From Rhodobacteraceae bacterium XHP0102 (GTDB taxonomy: Bacteria; Pseudomonadota; Alphaproteobacteria; Rhodobacterales; Rhodobacteraceae), in NCBI GenBank assembly GCA_025751475.1, contig JAOWLD010000003.1, positions 186,001-250,000 of the forward strand: DNA of 64,000 nt, given 5' to 3'. The position numbers and the translations under genes are program-made. How positions within the stretch are numbered: the first letter of the stretch is position 1; each line of letters begins with the position of its first letter. Below, in pieces: positions 9,507 to 19,306 of the stretch. Below the pieces are notes generated by a model that saw nothing but the letters and a program-made list of their open reading frames with translations, did not search any database and was not told where the DNA came from.

Positions 9507-10145
9507 TTACGGCGCCCAATTGAGGAAATTTGCAATCAGGCGCAAGCCCGCCTCTTGGCTTTTTTCTGGGTGGAACTGCGTGCCAATCACATTGGCATGG
9601 CCCACAATTGCGGTGACATCGCCGCCATAGTCACAATGGGCCAGGCGATGGGCAGGGTCGCGCATTTCCATGTGGTAGGAATGGACAAAATAGGCGTGTG
9701 CGCCTGTATGTATCCCCTCCAAAACAGGGTGGGGTTGGTCAATGACCAGATCATTCCACCCCATATGCGGCACTTTCAGTGTCGGATCAATGGGGGCGAT
9801 TTTGCGCACATCGCCTGCGACCCATCCAAAACCCGCAACTGTTTCGTATTCATGGCCCTCGATGGCCAGCATTTGCATTCCCACGCAAATGCCCAGAAAG
9901 GGAATTGCGCGTTTGGTGACCGCCTCGACAATCGCCGCCTCAAGCCCATCAATCGCGCCAAGACCACGGCGACAGGCGGGAAAGGCCCCATCCCCTGGCA
10001 AGACAATACGATCGGCGCGCATCACATCCTCGGGGCGGTTGGTGACCTGCACTGCGCCATGCCCCCCCTCACGCGCCATGCGTTGAAAGGCTTTTTCCGC
10101 CGAATGCAGATTGCCGCTGTCGTAATCAATCAGGACGGTTGTCAC
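9507..10145 (-). CDS. hisH: imidazole glycerol phosphate synthase, glutamine amidotransferase subunit
   Basis: Class I glutamine amidotransferase, 212 residues, that supplies ammonia to HisF. The triad is visible: Cys87 in [11 protein letters not shown], His192 and Glu194 in [10 protein letters not shown]. The oxyanion-type loop is in VLPGDGAF. The start codon is GTG at 10145, with no strong ribosome site, five bases after the hisB stop, so translation probably depends on hisB. Confidence 0.96.
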   Translation of the reverse strand: MTTVLIDYDSGNLHSAEKAFQRMAREGGHGAVQVTNRPEDVMRADRIVLPGDGAFPACRRGLGAIDGLEAAIVEAVTKRAIPFLGICVGMQMLAIEGHEYETVAGFGWVAGDVRKIAPIDPTLKVPHMGWNDLVIDQPHPVLEGIHTGAHAYFVHSYHMEMRDPAHRLAHCDYGGDVTAIVGHANVIGTQFHPEKSQEAGLRLIANFLNWAP

Positions 10146-10150
10146 GGCGG

Positions 10151-10738
10151 TTACAGCTTGCCCTTGGTGGAGGGGATTGCCCCTGCACGGCGGGGGTCTT
10201 GTTCCACCGCCTCGCGCAGCGCACGCGCAACGGCCTTAAAGGCCGCCTCTGCGATGTGGTGGCTGTTGACCCCATCCAATTGCGCGATGTTCAGCGTGAT
10301 GCCGCCATGCGTGGCAAGCGCCTGAAAGAATTCGCGCACCAATTCGGTGTCGAATGTGCCGATTTTGGGTGCGGTCAGCGCAACATTCCACACCAAAAAC
10401 GGGCGGCCAGAAAGATCCAATGCCGCGCGCACCAAGGCATCATCCATCGGCAGCAGGCAGGCGCCATAACGGCGAATACCCGCCTTATCGCCAACGGCCT
10501 CGGCAATCGCCTGACCGATGGCAATGCCGCTGTCCTCCACCGTGTGGTGATCATCAATGTGCAAATCGCCCTTGGCGCGCAGCGTGATATCGATCATCGA
10601 ATGCCGCGCCAATTGCTCGACCATATGATCGAAAAACCCCACGCCCGTGTTCACATCATAGGCACCTGTGCCATCGAGATTGATCTCAACCTCGATAGAT
10701 GTCTCGGTCGTGCTGCGGCTGATCTTTGCGCGGCGCAT
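10151..10738 (-). CDS. hisB: imidazoleglycerol-phosphate dehydratase
   Basis: Manganese-dependent dehydratase, 195 residues, that makes imidazole acetol phosphate. The histidine-rich metal motifs are [20 protein letters not shown] and [12 protein letters not shown]. There is no fused phosphatase domain, so this is the monofunctional type. The ATG at 10738 ([13 protein letters not shown]) is preferred to one at 10810; an AAGGA site lies eight bases upstream. It is the first gene of the operon and diverges from the TRAP receptor gene. Confidence 0.95.
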   Translation of the reverse strand: MRRAKISRSTTETSIEVEINLDGTGAYDVNTGVGFFDHMVEQLARHSMIDITLRAKGDLHIDDHHTVEDSGIAIGQAIAEAVGDKAGIRRYGACLLPMDDALVRAALDLSGRPFLVWNVALTAPKIGTFDTELVREFFQALATHGGITLNIAQLDGVNSHHIAEAAFKAVARALREAVEQDPRRAGAIPSTKGKL

Positions 10739-10825
10739 GGGGCATATCCTTATCCGTATTCTCTTCGGGGGGCTTATAGGCGGATGTGGCTTTGCTGCCA
10801 AGCCCGCCAATTGGGGTGCCCGCGC

Positions 10826-10874
10826 GCCAATGTGTCAGTTTCGATACGTGCACGAAGGGCCAATGTGTCTGTTT
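10826..10874. promoter_or_regulatory. pair of 16-base direct repeats in the hisB/TRAP divergent region
   Basis: GCCAATGTGTCAGTTT at 10826 and GCCAATGTGTCTGTTT at 10859 differ at one base and start 33 bases apart, about three helical turns. A CGTGCACG palindrome lies between them and TGCAC/GTGCA follows. This is the pattern of a two-site operator for one of the flanking operons; the regulator is unknown. Confidence 0.4.
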
Positions 10875-10989
10875 TTGCACATTCCGTGCAGATATGCCGC
10901 CTGTGGCAAGAGAATTAAAATTTGATCCCTTGCCGTGTCACGTTAACTCACCCCCCATAGCACCACATTATGTCTAGGGAGGACAGAAC

Positions 10990-11949
10990 ATGAAACATTC
11001 GCATAAATTGGCATTTGCCTTGGCGCTCCTTGCCAGCCCCGTTGTGGCGCAGGAGCAGTTGTCGATCGCCACAGGCGGCACGGGTGGCGTCTATTATCCA
11101 ATGGGCGGCGGCCTCGCGGAAGTGATCAACACTTACGTAGACGGCTATGCCGCAACCGCAGAGGTCACAGGCGCATCGGTTGAAAACATGGGCCTGATCG
11201 CCACGGGTGATGCGGATTTGGCCATTGGTCTGGCCGATACGGTGCTGCAAGCACAAACAGGCACAGGCCGTTTCGAGGGCCAGCAGTTGGAAATGATCCG
11301 CGGTGTCGCGGTGATGTATTCCAACATGGTGCAGATTGTGACCTTGGCGGACAGCGGGATCACCAGCCTCGCTGATTTGGCGGGCAAGCGCGTCTCCGTT
11401 GGCGCACCTGGTTCGGGCACAGAAGTGAACGCTGAAGCGATCCTGTCCGCAAATGGCATCACCTATGATGATATTGACGAGCAGCGCCTGAACTTCAACG
11501 AAACCGCAGATGCGCTGGCCAATGGTGACATTGATGCAGGCTTCTTCTCGGTGGGGGCGCCCACTTCGTCCATTCTGAACCTTGCGACCACCAATGCGAT
11601 CCGCATAATCCCATTGAGCGAGGCGGAAATCGCCGCTGCACGCGCCGCTGACCCCGTTTTTGCAAGCACGGTTCTGCCAGGTGGCACCTATGAAGGTGTG
11701 GCCGAAGATGTGGCCTTGTTGGGTGTTCCCAATGTCTTGGTGGCCTCCTCAGAGATGAACGAAGACACCGTTTATGAGATCACCAAAGCCATGTTCGAGA
11801 ATATCGAAGATCTGCGCGCGGTGCACCCTGCCGCAAACCAGACCGAGATCAGCTTCACATTGTCGGCGTCTCCGATCCCGCTGCATCCTGGTGCAATCCG
11901 CTACTATGAAGAAACAGGCGCAACCATTGAGGACGCTTTGCGCCCCTAA
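10990..11949 (+). CDS. TRAP transporter solute receptor, TAXI family
   Basis: Periplasmic binding protein of 319 residues with a Sec signal peptide (basic start, hydrophobic core, probable cut after SPVVA, residue 20). The mature part begins with LSIATGGTGGVYYPMGGGLAEVIN, which is the hallmark of the TAXI receptors. GKRVSVGAPGSGTEV and GDIDAGFFSVGAPTSS are further family segments. Relatives bind glutamate, glutamine or other small carboxylates, but the ligand here is not known. The start has a strong GGGAGGA site. It is followed by DUF1850 and fused permease genes in one operon. Confidence 0.93.
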   Translation: MKHSHKLAFALALLASPVVAQEQLSIATGGTGGVYYPMGGGLAEVINTYVDGYAATAEVTGASVENMGLIATGDADLAIGLADTVLQAQTGTGRFEGQQLEMIRGVAVMYSNMVQIVTLADSGITSLADLAGKRVSVGAPGSGTEVNAEAILSANGITYDDIDEQRLNFNETADALANGDIDAGFFSVGAPTSSILNLATTNAIRIIPLSEAEIAAARAADPVFASTVLPGGTYEGVAEDVALLGVPNVLVASSEMNEDTVYEITKAMFENIEDLRAVHPAANQTEISFTLSASPIPLHPGAIRYYEETGATIEDALRP

Positions 11950-12452
11950 TGCACGGGCGTATATCGAAGGGGCGGCGCAAGGGCGCGGCCCCTTTTTCCC
12001 GTCTTATTCTTGCTTTGTGCATGATCTGCGTGGCTTGGCCAAAATGGGCGCAAAGCGGCACGCTTGAAATCACTTTGGCCGATACAGGGACGCCTTTGGC
12101 CCTGATCACTTTGCCACAGCCCGCCGCATGGTGCGTTCTGTGGCGGCATTCGGTGCAGGGTTTCGAGGTCAAAGATTGTTACGAGATGCGCAACGCACAG
12201 ATGGTTTTGGTTTGGTCGCATTTGCCAGATTTCGCGGCAGGTCTGGACCATATCATCGGGCGCGGGCGGCAAATCTCGGACGGTCAAGGCGGATATATTA
12301 TTGAAGATATCAACGAAGCGGTTGCAGGCAACGCCTATATCTTGCGCCCAGGTTCGATGGCCGTGGACCACCGTATTCGCGCAGGGGATTATGAAATTTC
12401 GCTCTCGCGTCTCGCGGAACGCCAGCGGGTACGCATAGCGCTGATCCCGTAA
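11949..12452 (+). CDS. DUF1850 protein of TAXI-TRAP operons
   Basis: A 167-residue protein with a hydrophobic N-terminal segment (about residues 17-34, LILALCMICVAWPKWAQ), a likely signal peptide or anchor. The rest is a short beta-rich domain including HSVQGFEVKDCYEM, matching the DUF1850 family. These proteins nearly always accompany TAXI receptors and fused TRAP permeases; their role is unknown. The ATG overlaps the receptor stop by one base (TAATG), so it is translationally coupled. Confidence 0.82.
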   Translation: MHGRISKGRRKGAAPFSRLILALCMICVAWPKWAQSGTLEITLADTGTPLALITLPQPAAWCVLWRHSVQGFEVKDCYEMRNAQMVLVWSHLPDFAAGLDHIIGRGRQISDGQGGYIIEDINEAVAGNAYILRPGSMAVDHRIRAGDYEISLSRLAERQRVRIALIP

Positions 12453-12478
12453 CGAAAAAACAGGGGGAGTTTGGGGGA

Positions 12479-14467
12479 ATGGCAGATCAGATGGATATTT
12501 CGGATATTGGCCCAAAAGATGCGAAAGAGCCCGTATTTATCCTGCGGCTGATCGCGGTGATCGGCATCGCCTTGTCGCTGTTCCAGCTTTACGCTGCGGG
12601 GGTTCAGCCCTTGGGGTTATTTTTCCAGCGCCCCATTCACTTGGGCTTTATTCTTGTTCTGTGTTTCCTGATTTACCCGCCCCGTGGCCGCGCCAAGGGG
12701 CGCGGGCCTTTGGATTACCTGTTAGACGCGGTTTTGATCCTTGCCGCTGTCGCGGTTGGGGCATGGGTGCCAGTGAACATCGACACCATCGCCAATCAAA
12801 TCTTCCCCCGCGATATCGATGTCGCGATGGGGGTTTTGACCGTGCTTCTGGTGCTCGAGGCTGCGCGGCGCGCCGTGGGATGGGTGATGACCGTGATTGC
12901 GGCGGTTTTCCTGCTCTATGCCTTTGCGGGGTCACGCGGGGAATTGCCGTTTCTGGCCGATTTCATGCCAGGTATCCTCAATCACCGTGGCTATTCGCTC
13001 GATCGTCTGGCCAGTCAAATGACATTGGGGGCCGAAGGGATTTACGGCATCCCGCTTGGTGTTGCCGCGACCTTTATCTTCGTGTTTGTGCTGTTCGGTG
13101 CGTTTCTCGAGGTGACGGGCGCGGGCAAGTTTTTCATTGATCTGGCCTATGCCACCACGGGCCGTCAGCGTGGCGGGCCTGCCAAGGCGGCGGTTGTCGC
13201 CTCGGCGGGGATGGGATCCATCTCTGGCTCGGCCATCGCCAATGTGGTGACCACGGGGGCCTTCACCATCCCCCTCATGAAGAGACTGGGTTACCGTCCT
13301 GCACAGGCGGGCGGGGTCGAGGCCGCGGCCTCCACGGGCGGGCAAATCATGCCACCTTTGATGGGGGCAGGTGCCTTCTTGATGAGCGAATTTACCCAGT
13401 TGCCTTATGTCCATATTGTGCTTGTTTCGATCTTTCCCGCATTTCTCTATTTTGGCGCGGTCTATCTGCTTGTGCATATTGCGGCGGTCAAACAAGGGTT
13501 GCGGGGCCTCAGTGCCGCCGAATTGCCAAGCTTGCGGCAGGTGATGCGCGAGGGGTGGCATTTCATTTTCCCACTGGTGGCGCTGATCTTCCTGTTGATT
13601 GCGGGTTACTCCCCGATGCGCGTGGGGTTCTATGCCATTTTGGCCGTGATCGCCGCCGCCGCCGCGCGTGCGCTTTGGGGGTTTGCGCAAACGGATCGCA
13701 GCCTTCAGGGTTTCGGGGCGATGTGCAGGCGCGGCATTGCGATGACGCTGGAGGCGTTGGAGCTTGGCGCGCGCAATGCGGTTGCCGTCTCAGTGGCTTG
13801 TGCCGTGGCGGGGATCATCGTGGGGGTTGTGGGTCTGACAGGATTGGGGCTGAAATTCTCAGCCATGATGTTGGCCTTCTCGGGCGGTAATCTGTTCTTG
13901 GCGCTGATTTTGGTGATCTTGGCCTCGCTGATCCTTGGCATGGGCCTGCCTGTCACGGCGGCCTATATCGTGCTGATCATTCTGGTTGGCCCCGCGCTGA
14001 CCACGGAATTCGGCGTGCCGCTGTTGATCGCGCATCTCGTGGTGTTCTGGTATAGCCAAGACAGCAACGTCACGCCGCCTGTGGCTTTGGCAGGGTTTGC
14101 TGGCGCGGCAATTGCAGGTTCGAAACCGATGGAAACCAGTTTTCAGGCGTGGAAATACGCCAAGGGTTTGTATCTGATCCCGTTGTTCATGGTTTATAAT
14201 GACGAGATCATCTTGGGCGGGCCGCTGCCTCTGGTGATCTTTGCGGGGCTATTGGCCATTGCGGGGATCGTGGCCTTTGCGGCTGTGTTGGAGGGGTTCT
14301 TGTTCACGACCCTTCCCCTGTGGCAGCGCGTGGCGCTGATCCCTGCCATCGTTGCGGTGTTTTGGTCATCCGTCATGGTCGAGGCGATTGGCCTGACCGC
14401 CATTCTGGCGCTTTTGGCGCTGAATTGGTGGCAGGCAAAACATCACCCCTATCAGGCCAAAGTTTGA
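12479..14467 (+). CDS. TRAP transporter permease, fused DctQ-DctM type
   Basis: Inner-membrane protein of 662 residues in which the small (4-helix) and large (about 12-helix) TRAP subunits are fused. The fused form is the usual partner of TAXI receptors. It imports the receptor-bound solute using the sodium or proton gradient. Family segments include GSISGSAIANVVTTGAFTIP (split near residue 245), AGGVEAAASTGGQIMPPLMGAGAF and LGMGLPVTAAYIV. The start follows AGGGGGAGTTTGGGGGA. It ends the operon before a strong terminator. Confidence 0.93.
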   Translation: MADQMDISDIGPKDAKEPVFILRLIAVIGIALSLFQLYAAGVQPLGLFFQRPIHLGFILVLCFLIYPPRGRAKGRGPLDYLLDAVLILAAVAVGAWVPVNIDTIANQIFPRDIDVAMGVLTVLLVLEAARRAVGWVMTVIAAVFLLYAFAGSRGELPFLADFMPGILNHRGYSLDRLASQMTLGAEGIYGIPLGVAATFIFVFVLFGAFLEVTGAGKFFIDLAYATTGRQRGGPAKAAVVASAGMGSISGSAIANVVTTGAFTIPLMKRLGYRPAQAGGVEAAASTGGQIMPPLMGAGAFLMSEFTQLPYVHIVLVSIFPAFLYFGAVYLLVHIAAVKQGLRGLSAAELPSLRQVMREGWHFIFPLVALIFLLIAGYSPMRVGFYAILAVIAAAAARALWGFAQTDRSLQGFGAMCRRGIAMTLEALELGARNAVAVSVACAVAGIIVGVVGLTGLGLKFSAMMLAFSGGNLFLALILVILASLILGMGLPVTAAYIVLIILVGPALTTEFGVPLLIAHLVVFWYSQDSNVTPPVALAGFAGAAIAGSKPMETSFQAWKYAKGLYLIPLFMVYNDEIILGGPLPLVIFAGLLAIAGIVAFAAVLEGFLFTTLPLWQRVALIPAIVAVFWSSVMVEAIGLTAILALLALNWWQAKHHPYQAKV

Positions 14468-14485
14468 AACCAAGACAAGAAAAAA

Positions 14486-14512
14486 CCCTCTCGCTATCGA
14501 GAGGGTTTTTTT
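14486..14512. terminator. bidirectional intrinsic terminator
   Basis: CCCTCTCG pairs with CGAGAGGG around CTAT, flanked by A-runs on the left and seven T on the right. It can end both the plus-strand TRAP operon and the minus-strand tRNA-Gly transcript. Confidence 0.9.
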
Positions 14513-14535
14513 CTGAAATCTTCTGTTGTGAAGAT

Positions 14536-14610
14536 TGGAGCGGGCGAGGCGATTCGAACGCCCGACCCTTACCTTGGCAAGGTAATGCTCTACCCCTGAG
14601 CTACGCCCGC
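14536..14610 (-). tRNA. tRNA-Gly (anticodon GCC)
   Basis: GCGGGCG pairs with CGCCCGC, discriminator T and an encoded CCA follow. The anticodon stem TTACC/GGTAA holds the loop TTGCCAA with anticodon GCC. The T arm is GGGCG-TTCGAAT-CGCCT. Its 3' end is 23 bases from the shared terminator. Confidence 0.97.
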
Positions 14611-14772
14611 TCTGTGAGGAGGGGTTCTATGGCGGTGGATCGGGCTTTGCAAGGGGGAAATTGGACAACGGGCAGGATTTTTTGGCACATTATTTTGGCG
14701 GGGTTTCACGCGCTATTCATCCGCCCCCCGCACCCATGCGCCCGCGCGCACAGCGGCCAAAGGGGTGTGATG

Positions 14773-15531
14773 TTATTGATAGCCGACCTCGAAATTATCG
14801 ATGCCCCAAAATTCGTCTTCAACAGGTTGATCGGTATTTGAACTGGCCGCGAATTGCATGGTCTGGGGTGGGTTGTCGATCCGCACGGTCACGCGCACCA
14901 TTTCGTCTTTCCAGCGTTCATTCGCGCCGAGATCATCATTGGTCGCCACCGTTTCATAGCTGACCGTGATGCCTTCTTGGGAGTAGTCGCGCATCTGGAT
15001 GCCACGGTCGGAGGAGGTTGGACCTGTGCCGCTTGTCCAGTTGAAGCTGCCGCGCGGACCATCCACGATTTCCCCTCCTTCGACAAAGGCGCCTGCGGTC
15101 AAATCCGCCACCAATTGCCCATCGACATAGAAGAAGGCCGATTCCCAATCGATACTATCCCCGGCAATTGCGTCAAAGGTGACCACGCCTGTCTCAGCAC
15201 CCTCAGGGAAACCAAGGCTAACGGTTGCCGTCTCACCTGGGCCGAGGGCAAGCAGTGACCCAAAATTGCGGAACTCCATCACGCGCCCGCCTGTCCAATT
15301 GCCGCGATTGCCGCCGCTGAAGTCATTGGCCTCTAGGACTGTGATTGCAACCGAGGCCAGATCGGTCAATTCAGCCGCAATATTGCGCGCCAATTCATCC
15401 ACGCCGCCTGAAAGCGTGGCTGCCGCCGTTATGCCCATTCCCGCCACTGCGCCCGACAAAACGACATAGTCAACGGTGACGGCACCTGTTTCGTCTGTCA
15501 GGAATGTTTTGGCTTTGTTGCCATGGATCAT
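14773..15531 (-). CDS. Flp-pilin-like N-terminus fused to a beta-rich extracellular domain
   Basis: A 252-residue protein. Residues 10-45 look like a type IVb (Flp) prepilin: TDETG, then AVTVDY, then a hydrophobic helix (VVLSGAVAGMGITAAATL). Cleavage after Gly16 would leave Asp, not the usual Glu, at position +5, followed by Tyr. Normal Flp pilins end by residue 60-70, but here about 190 residues follow, free of cysteine and rich in Gly, Thr and Asp. They end in EDEFWGIDNFEVGYQ, a strand pattern seen in jelly-roll or lectin-like extracellular domains. The start has a GGAG site. No tad secretion genes are nearby. Function unknown; surface or pilus display is inferred. Confidence 0.6.
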   Translation of the reverse strand: MIHGNKAKTFLTDETGAVTVDYVVLSGAVAGMGITAAATLSGGVDELARNIAAELTDLASVAITVLEANDFSGGNRGNWTGGRVMEFRNFGSLLALGPGETATVSLGFPEGAETGVVTFDAIAGDSIDWESAFFYVDGQLVADLTAGAFVEGGEIVDGPRGSFNWTSGTGPTSSDRGIQMRDYSQEGITVSYETVATNDDLGANERWKDEMVRVTVRIDNPPQTMQFAASSNTDQPVEDEFWGIDNFEVGYQ

Positions 15532-15647
15532 GGGGTTCTCCGCTCGTCTGCTTGTCAGCAGCTCTAGAGGGCAAGCGGGGCAGGAATATGGCGAAACTGG
15601 TTAATCTTTTGGCGGCTTGTTACAGGGTCGTGAACGATTGGTCGGGG

Positions 15648-15677
15648 TGTTGCGGCACTATCCACAGCGCCGCAACA
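15648..15677 (-). terminator. candidate terminator hairpin after pyruvate carboxylase
   Basis: A perfect nine-base inverted repeat (TGTTGCGGC/GCCGCAACA, 12-base loop) lies eight bases beyond the pyc stop codon. No T-run follows on the minus strand, so termination may need Rho. Confidence 0.4.
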
Positions 15678-15684
15678 AAGGCTT

Positions 15685-18600
15685 TTATACCTCGAATTCG
15701 ATCAACAGGTCTTTGGCGTCAATTTGCGCACCAGGGCTGATATGCACGGCTTTGATTCGACCCGCGCGTTCTGCGTGTAGACCCGTTTCCATTTTCATCG
15801 CTTCGATGGTCAAAAGCAGGTCCCCTGCCTTTACCTCGGCCCCATTCGAGACGGCGATAGAGGCCACCACACCAGGCATGGGCGCGCCGATATGGGCGGG
15901 GTTGCCGCCTTCGGCCTTGGCGCGTTTGGTGGTTGTGGCGGCGGCTTTGCGGTTTGGCACGCGGATCGTGCGGGGCTGGCCGTTCAATTCAAAGAACACC
16001 TTCGCCTCACCTTCCTCATTGGTTTCCCCAACCGCCTGCAATTGCACCACCAATGTCACGCCTGGGTCAATTTCCACCTCGATTTGCTCGCCAATATCCA
16101 TGCCGTAGAAGAAGGTCTTCGTGGGCAAGGTGCGCACGGGGCCGTAATCGGCATGGCGCATCGCGTAATCGGTAAAGACCTTGGGATACATCAGATAGCC
16201 GTTCAGGTCTTCATCATCCACGGCCTCCTCCAGCGTGGCTTCCAATTCCTTGCGGGTGGCCTCCAGATCAACGGGGGGCAGGTGCTTGCCAGGCCGCTCG
16301 AAATTCGGGGCTTCGCCTTTCAGCACTTTGGCCACAATGGCGGGAGGGAAACCGCCAGGGGGTTGACCCAAATTGCCCCGCATCATGTCGATCACGCTGT
16401 CGGGGAAGGCCACATCCTTCTGTGGGTCTTCCACATCGGCGCGGCTGAGACCTTGGGACACCATCATCAGCGCCATATCGCCCACAACCTTGGACGAAGG
16501 GGTAACCTTGACGATATCGCCAAACATCTGGTTCACATCGGCATACATCTGCGCCACTTCGTGCCAGCGTTCCTCAAGGCCCATGGAGCGCGCCTGTGCC
16601 TTGAGATTGGTGAATTGGCCCCCGGGCATCTCATGCAGATAAACCTCCGAGGCGGGCGCCTGTAGCCCAGATTCAAATGCCAGATATTGGCCACGCACGG
16701 CCTCCCAGTAATCCGAGATTTCGCGGATCGCTGCGATGTCCAGCCCCGTGTCACGTTCGGTAAAGCGCAAGGACTCCACAATCGTGCCCAGTGTCGCTTG
16801 GCTGGTGTTGCCTGACAGCGCATCCATCGCGCAATCGACCGCATCCACGCCCGCCGCACTGGCCGCCAGAATCGTGCCACAGGCCACCCCTGCCGTGTCA
16901 TGCGTGTGGAAATGGATGGGCAGATCAACCGCATCTTTCAAAGCAGGGATCAGCACGGCGGCCGAGGCGGGCTTGAGCAGCCCCGCCATATCCTTGAGGC
17001 CCAGAACATGGGCGCCCGCAGCCTCCAGTTCCTTGGCCATCTTGACATAGTAGTTCAGGTCATATTTGGCCCGATCGGGATCAAGGATATTGCCCGTATA
17101 GCAAATCGTGCCTTCGCAAATCTTGCCCGTTTCCTGCACCGCATCCATGGCTACGCGCATATTCTCAACCCAGTTGAGGCTGTCAAAGACGCGGAACACA
17201 TCCACCCCCGATAGGGCCGCCTGTTTGACGAAACTTTGCACCACGTTGTCAGGGTAATTCGTATAGCCTACACCATTGGAGGCGCGCAAAAGCATCTGCG
17301 TCATGATATTGGGCATTTTCGCGCGGATGTCGCGCAGGCGTTGCCATGGGCATTCCTGCAAGAAACGATAGGCCACATCGAATGTCGCCCCGCCCCAACA
17401 TTCTACGCTGAACAGCTGTGGCAGTTTCTCGGCATAGGCAGGGGCCACTTGGATCATATCATGCGATCGCATCCGTGTCGCAAGCAGCGATTGATGACCA
17501 TCGCGCATGGTGGTGTCTGTGATCAAAAGCCGTGTTTGATCTTTCATCCATTTTGCCACTGCTGCGGGGCCTTCGCGCTCTAAGAGCTGCCTTGTGCCAT
17601 CGGTGACAGGATCGGTGCCCACGCGCGGCGCACGTGGCGGTTTCGCCTCTGCGGCGGGACGCGGGCGGCCAAGCGTTTCGGGATGCCCGTTGACGGTGAT
17701 ATCCGCGATATAGCGCAAGATTTTGGTCGCGCGGTCGCGGCGCGGTGCGAAATCGAACAGTTCGGGCGTCGTGTCGATGAATTTCGTTGTATATTCGTAG
17801 TTCAGGAATGTCGGGTGCTTAAGCAGGTTTTCGACAAAGGCGATATTGGTCGACACCCCGCGAATACGAAATTCGCGCAAGGCCCGATCCATCCGCGCAA
17901 TCGCGGCCTCGGGCGTGGGGGCCCATGCCGTCACCTTTTCCAACAGGCTGTCATAATAGCGCGTGATCACCGCGCCAGAATAGGCCGTGCCCCCGTCAAG
18001 GCGGATGCCCATCCCCGTAGCCCCGCGATAGGCGGTGATGCGGCCATAATCGGGAATGAAATTATTGGTTGGGTCTTCGGTCGTCACACGGCACTGAATG
18101 GCATGGCCCGAAAGCGTGACCTCATCTTGTGCCGCCACGCCCGTGGCCTCGAGCAGGGTTTTGCCTTCGGCAATCAAAATCTGCGCGCGCACGATGTCGA
18201 TGCCCGTGACCTCCTCGGTTACGGTATGTTCGACCTGCACGCGTGGGTTGACCTCGATGAAGTAGAAATTCCCGCTGTCCATATCCATCAGGAATTCAAC
18301 CGTGCCCGCGCATTCATAGCCCACATGGGCCGCAATTTTGCGCCCCAACTCGCAAATCTCGCTGCGCTGCGCCTCGGTCAAATAGGGGGCAGGGGCGCGC
18401 TCCACCACTTTTTGGTTGCGCCGTTGCACCGAACAATCGCGTTCATAAAGGTGATAGATCGCCCCGTGGCTGTCGCCCAAGATTTGCACCTCAACGTGGC
18501 GCGCGCGGGTGATCATCTTTTCCAGATAGCCCTCGCCATTGCCAAAGGCGGCTTCCGCTTCGCGGCGGCCTTCGCGGATTTTTGTCTCCAACTCCGCCTC

Positions 18601-19128
18601 ATGCTCAATCGGGCGCATCCCGCGCCCGCCGCCGCCCCATGAGGCCTTCAGCATCAACGGATAGCCGATTTCGCGCGCGACCTCGCGGGCGCGGGCCATG
18701 TCATCGCTCAACACCTCGGAGGCGGGGATGACGGGCACCCCTGCGGCAATCGCCACCCGCCGCGCACTGGCCTTGTCGCCAAGCGCGCGCATGGTTTCGG
18801 CTTTCGGTCCGATGAAGGTGATGCCCGCCTTGGCGCAAGCCTCAACAAAATCGGGGTTCTCAGACAATAGCCCATAACCAGGATGAATCGCATCCGCCCC
18901 CGCCATTTTCGCCACGCGAATAACCTCGGGGATCGAGAGATATGCCGCCACAGGCCCCAGACCTTCGCCCACCTTATAGGCCTCATCCGCCTTGAATCGG
19001 TGCAAGGACAGCTTGTCCTCCTCGGCATAAATTGCCACGGTGCGTTTGCCCAATTCATTGGCGGCACGCATGATACGAATGGCAATCTCGCCGCGATTGG
19101 CGATCAGAATTTTCTTGAATTCAGGCAT
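15685..19128 (-). CDS. pyc: pyruvate carboxylase
   Basis: Multidomain biotin enzyme of 1147 residues that carboxylates pyruvate to oxaloacetate to refill the TCA cycle. The biotin carboxylase domain comes first (ILIANRGEIAIRIMRAA; ATP-grasp glycine loop KASWGGGGRGM; catalytic EVNPRVQVEHTVTEE). The carboxyltransferase domain follows from about residue 535 (LLITDTTMRDGHQSLLATR, and HFHTHDTAG metal ligands). The C-terminal carrier domain has the biotinylated Lys1112 in IEAMKMETG. Full length for the single-chain form. The ATG at 19128 (MPEFKK) has AAGGA seven bases upstream; an ATG at 19173 would add 15 unrelated residues. Confidence 0.97.
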   Translation of the reverse strand: MPEFKKILIANRGEIAIRIMRAANELGKRTVAIYAEEDKLSLHRFKADEAYKVGEGLGPVAAYLSIPEVIRVAKMAGADAIHPGYGLLSENPDFVEACAKAGITFIGPKAETMRALGDKASARRVAIAAGVPVIPASEVLSDDMARAREVAREIGYPLMLKASWGGGGRGMRPIEHEAELETKIREGRREAEAAFGNGEGYLEKMITRARHVEVQILGDSHGAIYHLYERDCSVQRRNQKVVERAPAPYLTEAQRSEICELGRKIAAHVGYECAGTVEFLMDMDSGNFYFIEVNPRVQVEHTVTEEVTGIDIVRAQILIAEGKTLLEATGVAAQDEVTLSGHAIQCRVTTEDPTNNFIPDYGRITAYRGATGMGIRLDGGTAYSGAVITRYYDSLLEKVTAWAPTPEAAIARMDRALREFRIRGVSTNIAFVENLLKHPTFLNYEYTTKFIDTTPELFDFAPRRDRATKILRYIADITVNGHPETLGRPRPAAEAKPPRAPRVGTDPVTDGTRQLLEREGPAAVAKWMKDQTRLLITDTTMRDGHQSLLATRMRSHDMIQVAPAYAEKLPQLFSVECWGGATFDVAYRFLQECPWQRLRDIRAKMPNIMTQMLLRASNGVGYTNYPDNVVQSFVKQAALSGVDVFRVFDSLNWVENMRVAMDAVQETGKICEGTICYTGNILDPDRAKYDLNYYVKMAKELEAAGAHVLGLKDMAGLLKPASAAVLIPALKDAVDLPIHFHTHDTAGVACGTILAASAAGVDAVDCAMDALSGNTSQATLGTIVESLRFTERDTGLDIAAIREISDYWEAVRGQYLAFESGLQAPASEVYLHEMPGGQFTNLKAQARSMGLEERWHEVAQMYADVNQMFGDIVKVTPSSKVVGDMALMMVSQGLSRADVEDPQKDVAFPDSVIDMMRGNLGQPPGGFPPAIVAKVLKGEAPNFERPGKHLPPVDLEATRKELEATLEEAVDDEDLNGYLMYPKVFTDYAMRHADYGPVRTLPTKTFFYGMDIGEQIEVEIDPGVTLVVQLQAVGETNEEGEAKVFFELNGQPRTIRVPNRKAAATTTKRAKAEGGNPAHIGAPMPGVVASIAVSNGAEVKAGDLLLTIEAMKMETGLHAERAGRIKAVHISPGAQIDAKDLLIEFEV

Positions 19129-19306
19129 GGAGCTTCCTTGAGAGAGAGACGGGAGAGGACAAGAGGAAACCATGGCCCCATGGGCCAGTCATCATAAAAC
19201 GGATTTTGAACGGTTCTATATACATCGCTGCACAGCAGCATTAACCGCAATCTGACGAGAGTCAATCAGTCGCGCGCCCCTTATCGCGCGGTGTTTTTAC
19301 CTGTAA

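Noticed and set aside
11949-12515. 189-codon frame antisense to the DUF1850 gene
   Set aside because: The plus-strand gene is coupled to its operon and has a family match; the antisense frame has none.
17683-18642. 319-codon open frame antisense to pyc
   Set aside because: Fully contained in the biotin carboxylase part of pyc, with shadow-type composition.
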